Of a DNA stretch of 64,000 bases, positions 61,917 to 64,000 are shown piece by piece. The first letter of the stretch is position 1; every line of letters starts with the position of its first letter. Source of the stretch: Oligoflexia bacterium (lineage in GTDB: Bacteria; Bdellovibrionota; Bacteriovoracia; Bacteriovoracales; Bacteriovoracaceae). The translations under genes were made by a program, and so were the position numbers. The notes beneath the pieces are model-generated. The model ran no database searches. It was not told the DNA's origin and saw only the letters and a list, made by a program, of their open reading frames with translations. Location: positions 1 to 64,000 of the forward strand of contig JADGAN010000009.1 of NCBI GenBank assembly GCA_015231955.1, given 5' to 3'.

Positions 61917-64000
61917 TTAGCTCCATTTTAGGTTATTGCCTGTGGTAATTACTTGGTGCTTGTTGGAATCAGTTAGGCTTTGCAGACATGCGGACGTTGC
62001 GGACATCTCCTGCCCCCCTATATATGTAGAAAAAATATTTTTATTTTCAGAAATATTTTTATTTTCTCCTACATAGGGTAGTAAGAAGTCCGCATGTCCG
62101 CCAGACTGTTCTTCTCCCCCATCATTACTGGGATTTTTGCCTGCGGACATTAATTTTTCAGATGTCCGCTCATGTCCGCAATGTCCGCAATCTGAGGATC
62201 TTTTCGCAGAATATTTCGCTTGCCTAGCGTGGGTATCATTCCTATCAATGTCTAAAATGATTGCCCCTCTAAAATCATCCTCCGTCTCGATAGGTAATTC
62301 CCTCTTGTTATATGGCCCTAGTAATTTGCCAAGAAAAGTTGCTTTGGCTTTTGAACTTTCCTTACTCATGAGTTGAGTGCGAAACAGCTCCTTTTCTTCT
62401 GCCATGCTCACCAACTCTGCGGCAGTAAATACTTGATCCAAGTGTCCTTCGAAGAGGTAAGCAATTTCTTGCAGGGTATCGTCAAATTTAGCCGCAGCCT
62501 CATCCGCATTGCTTAGAAATTCACTATGGCCGTTTGCCTCTAAGATACCTCCGATGATTCCAGCATACCGCTTGAAGCGGTAATCAATGTCCTTGATGGG
62601 TTTTCCCTTAGCTTTCCATACCTCTATAAAACCAATCAGTTCTGCCAATAATTGCTCCCGATGCTCTTCTGCATAAGCAGCAGGATCGAGGATACAAAAT
62701 TTCCTTTTCGATGGATTGTCTGGGTAGTAGAGTTCTACAGGGAGCGCGCGAGTTATTAAGTCCTTATTCAAAGAGGCATCATTCATACTGAGCATGAATA
62801 GAATTGTGTTAGGCCGCTCTATATTCTCGGTCTTTCCAAGTATCCTAGCAGCGTAAACTTTAGATGTTATCATCCCTTCTAAAAACTGGGATTCGATCTT
62901 ATTACCTCTTACGTTATCGATAAAAACGTAGTCGTTATTACGAGCATGGACGGTAATTGCACGCTCAAACTGCTCATCATTAGGATTGTAGTTAACTCGT
63001 GGGGATTGTTTTCCGCTATAGATTATTGCGATAAGGTTTCCTAACAGTGATTTCCCCAAGCTAGGTTGATTGCCTACAATTGCCAAAAAGGGGCATTCTC
63101 CCATGAACATTGTAGGAAGTAGACGGCTTATCAACGCTCCAAGGAAATTATCTCTATCCGCCATGGATTTAAAACAAAACTCGTTCAATAACTTACTTAG
63201 ATGTGTGGTGGTCTTTTTATTATTCAGATCGTGATTAAGCGCGCCTGATGATAAGTATATTGGTACTATCTCTTTGCCGAAATAATAAATCTTTGAGGAT
63301 TCATTGAACCCAGGTTTCGCAATGATAAATTCGGAGTCAAACACTGGTGCAATTACAAAAGAAACTATCTCTCTAAATGCTTTCCTCATGAGTGGATTTA
63401 GTATAAAACCTTTTGCTATCTCGCTAGGAATTAGATCGTACTTAGTACCATCTTTTGTATTAGTTGCATACTCCGAGAAGTTGTTGAAAATTCCAGAAAA
63501 ATTTTTTTCGGTTAACGTATCAAAACGATCACCAAAGATATTTATCAATTGATTACCAAAGCTGAAAATATCTTTGTCAATTAATGTAGAAAGCATCTTC
63601 GCAAACAATTGATTTCTTGGGCCGGCATCATCTAATAAAAAACCAAGTCCTGCCTTTTCTTTGTTTTTTGCTTGAGATTGAACTCGCTTTATGGCCTTAT
63701 CTAACTGCCCCTTAGTCACCCCCGCTACCTTACAGATAGCTTTTCTCAATAATGCATATTCGACCTCATCATCAGTAACGGCCAAATATCTCACTACTTT
63801 ATCATAATCATCCTTTCTTTCTGAGTATCCAACATCGTCCGGAAGTGATTTAATATACCCAGAAAACGGGTACGCCCATGCTTTATCTATGAGAAACTTA
63901 AAAGCTTCGACACCATTCTCTACGATAAATTCATCAACACCCATCTCTTGTTGTTTGTTCGCCTCTAAATGAATAATATACACCTCGGCACCTCTGTCTC
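61917..64000 (-). CDS. Toprim/AAA+ primase-helicase (5' end beyond the window)
   Basis: At least 693 residues visible. The frame stays open to the window edge (upstream codons give DRGAEV), and the visible start AEVYIIHLEANKQQEMGVDEF is the end of a Toprim-type domain (KGxDD-like), so this is a partial gene. The helicase part has Walker A VGNQPSLGKSLLGNL and Walker B DYVFIDNVRGN. The C-terminal 100 residues are repetitive because of the iterons in the DNA. Such proteins prime and unwind phage and satellite origins. Confidence 0.85.
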   Translation of the reverse strand, partial: DRGAEVYIIHLEANKQQEMGVDEFIVENGVEAFKFLIDKAWAYPFSGYIKSLPDDVGYSERKDDYDKVVRYLAVTDDEVEYALLRKAICKVAGVTKGQLDKAIKRVQSQAKNKEKAGLGFLLDDAGPRNQLFAKMLSTLIDKDIFSFGNQLINIFGDRFDTLTEKNFSGIFNNFSEYATNTKDGTKYDLIPSEIAKGFILNPLMRKAFREIVSFVIAPVFDSEFIIAKPGFNESSKIYYFGKEIVPIYLSSGALNHDLNNKKTTTHLSKLLNEFCFKSMADRDNFLGALISRLLPTMFMGECPFLAIVGNQPSLGKSLLGNLIAIIYSGKQSPRVNYNPNDEQFERAITVHARNNDYVFIDNVRGNKIESQFLEGMITSKVYAARILGKTENIERPNTILFMLSMNDASLNKDLITRALPVELYYPDNPSKRKFCILDPAAYAEEHREQLLAELIGFIEVWKAKGKPIKDIDYRFKRYAGIIGGILEANGHSEFLSNADEAAAKFDDTLQEIAYLFEGHLDQVFTAAELVSMAEEKELFRTQLMSKESSKAKATFLGKLLGPYNKRELPIETEDDFRGAIILDIDRNDTHARQAKYSAKRSSDCGHCGHERTSEKLMSAGKNPSNDGGEEQSGGHADFLLPYVGENKNISENKNIFSTYIGGQEMSATSACLQSLTDSNKHQVITTGNNLKWS
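61981..62190. other. Candidate replication origin: GCGGACA iterons flanking AT-rich direct repeat
   Basis: TGTCCGC or its complement GCGGACA, exact or with one change, occurs about eight times: near 61989, 61999, 62088, 62095, 62142, and at 62163, 62173 and 62182 in tandem at about 10-bp spacing. Between the two groups AAATATTTTTATTTTC repeats at 62033-62048 and 62051-62066, an easily melted region. The block is inside the 3' end of the primase-helicase gene. Satellite P4 has origins with iterons bound by its primase-helicase, a similar plan. The role is inferred. Confidence 0.6.

Larger units (their letters stand above)
39625..64000. mobile_element. Genomic island or integrated element downstream of tRNA-Ser (right end not in window)
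   Basis: From the tRNA 3' end onward the DNA is visibly AT-richer, host housekeeping genes stop, and the content is accessory: truncated gene remnants, a biosynthetic operon, a SIR2-like gene, regulators and a phage/satellite-type replication module. No integrase is visible, and I found no second copy of the tRNA 3' end, so the right boundary lies outside. It may be several elements in tandem rather than one. Confidence 0.65.

Noticed and set aside
62142-62190. CRISPR array from the regularly spaced TGTCCGC units
   Set aside because: The units are only 7-9 bases with 2-3 base gaps and lie in a coding frame; this is an iteron pattern, not repeats with spacers.

Overview
The window joins two kinds of DNA. 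Positions 1 to about 39,600 look like ordinary chromosome of a Gram-negative bacterium: lptD, lipoproteins with lipoboxes, an M23 peptidase and ferrochelatase. Several traits point to the Bdellovibrionota or an older 'Deltaproteobacteria' relative: the rpsP-khpA-rimM-trmD order followed by the PF09936-type RNA methyltransferase gene and rplS, a PilZ-GAF-AAA+ regulator and an HD-GYP protein. This is inference from gene content; no rRNA gene is present to fix the taxon.

Layout of the chromosomal part. 142-3653: a ScfR-type regulator diverges from a degenerate malate synthase A homologue, with a palindrome and a promoter between them. 3913-12846 (minus strand): cysteine desulfurase and an IscR-like regulator, tsaE, the NAD(P)HX repair enzyme, pdxJ, glmM, a PilZ-GAF-AAA+ regulator without the usual sigma-54 motifs, and a zinc-ribbon protein. 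13085-18193: metallo-hydrolase, hemH, queF, two unknown proteins and a DEDDh exonuclease. 18180-25080 (minus): folC, lptD, a PabA/TrpG-like amidotransferase, a TrpF-like protein, surE and a LysM/M23 lipoprotein. 25264-31431: a secreted orphan, a cyclic-nucleotide phosphodiesterase-like enzyme, GAF-HD-GYP, rsmI, a STAS protein and a YraN-like protein. 31415-39433: rplS, RNA methyltransferase, trmD, rimM, khpA, rpsP, ffh, dus and uvrB.

At 39534-39624 a tRNA-Ser(CGA) gene with encoded CCA marks the edge of a genomic island that continues past the right end. Its DNA is visibly richer in A+T and its genes are accessory. No integrase or second att site is visible.

The most interesting content is a nine-gene minus-strand operon (50307 down to 40899) with overlapping or nearly abutting genes: nucleoside-deoxyribosyltransferase-like hydrolase, radical SAM/SPASM enzyme, ATP-grasp ligase, MFS exporter, DegT aminotransferase, a TrpRS/TyrRS-like protein without HIGH and KMSKS motifs, a P-loop kinase fused to a GNAT-like domain, a short second DegT-like protein and a GT-B glycosyltransferase. 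These families are the ones that build cytosine-type peptidyl nucleoside antibiotics (blasticidin S, mildiomycin, gougerotin) in actinomycetes. I infer an undescribed nucleoside natural-product pathway. A good promoter with an operator-like inverted repeat drives it, and a divergent GNAT-histidine phosphatase fusion could give self-resistance.

52185-56738 holds a membrane protein, a SIR2-like protein (possible defence effector), and an HTH regulator followed by two unknown membrane proteins. 57031-64000 is a phage- or satellite-type replication module: Toprim/AAA+ primase-helicase (cut by the window end), PolA-type polymerase, three tiny ORFs with consensus ribosome sites, a RecB-like Fe-S nuclease, a zinc-ribbon protein, a DUF2958 protein and an HTH regulator. 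A cluster of GCGGACA iterons around an AT-rich direct repeat inside the primase gene looks like a replication origin.
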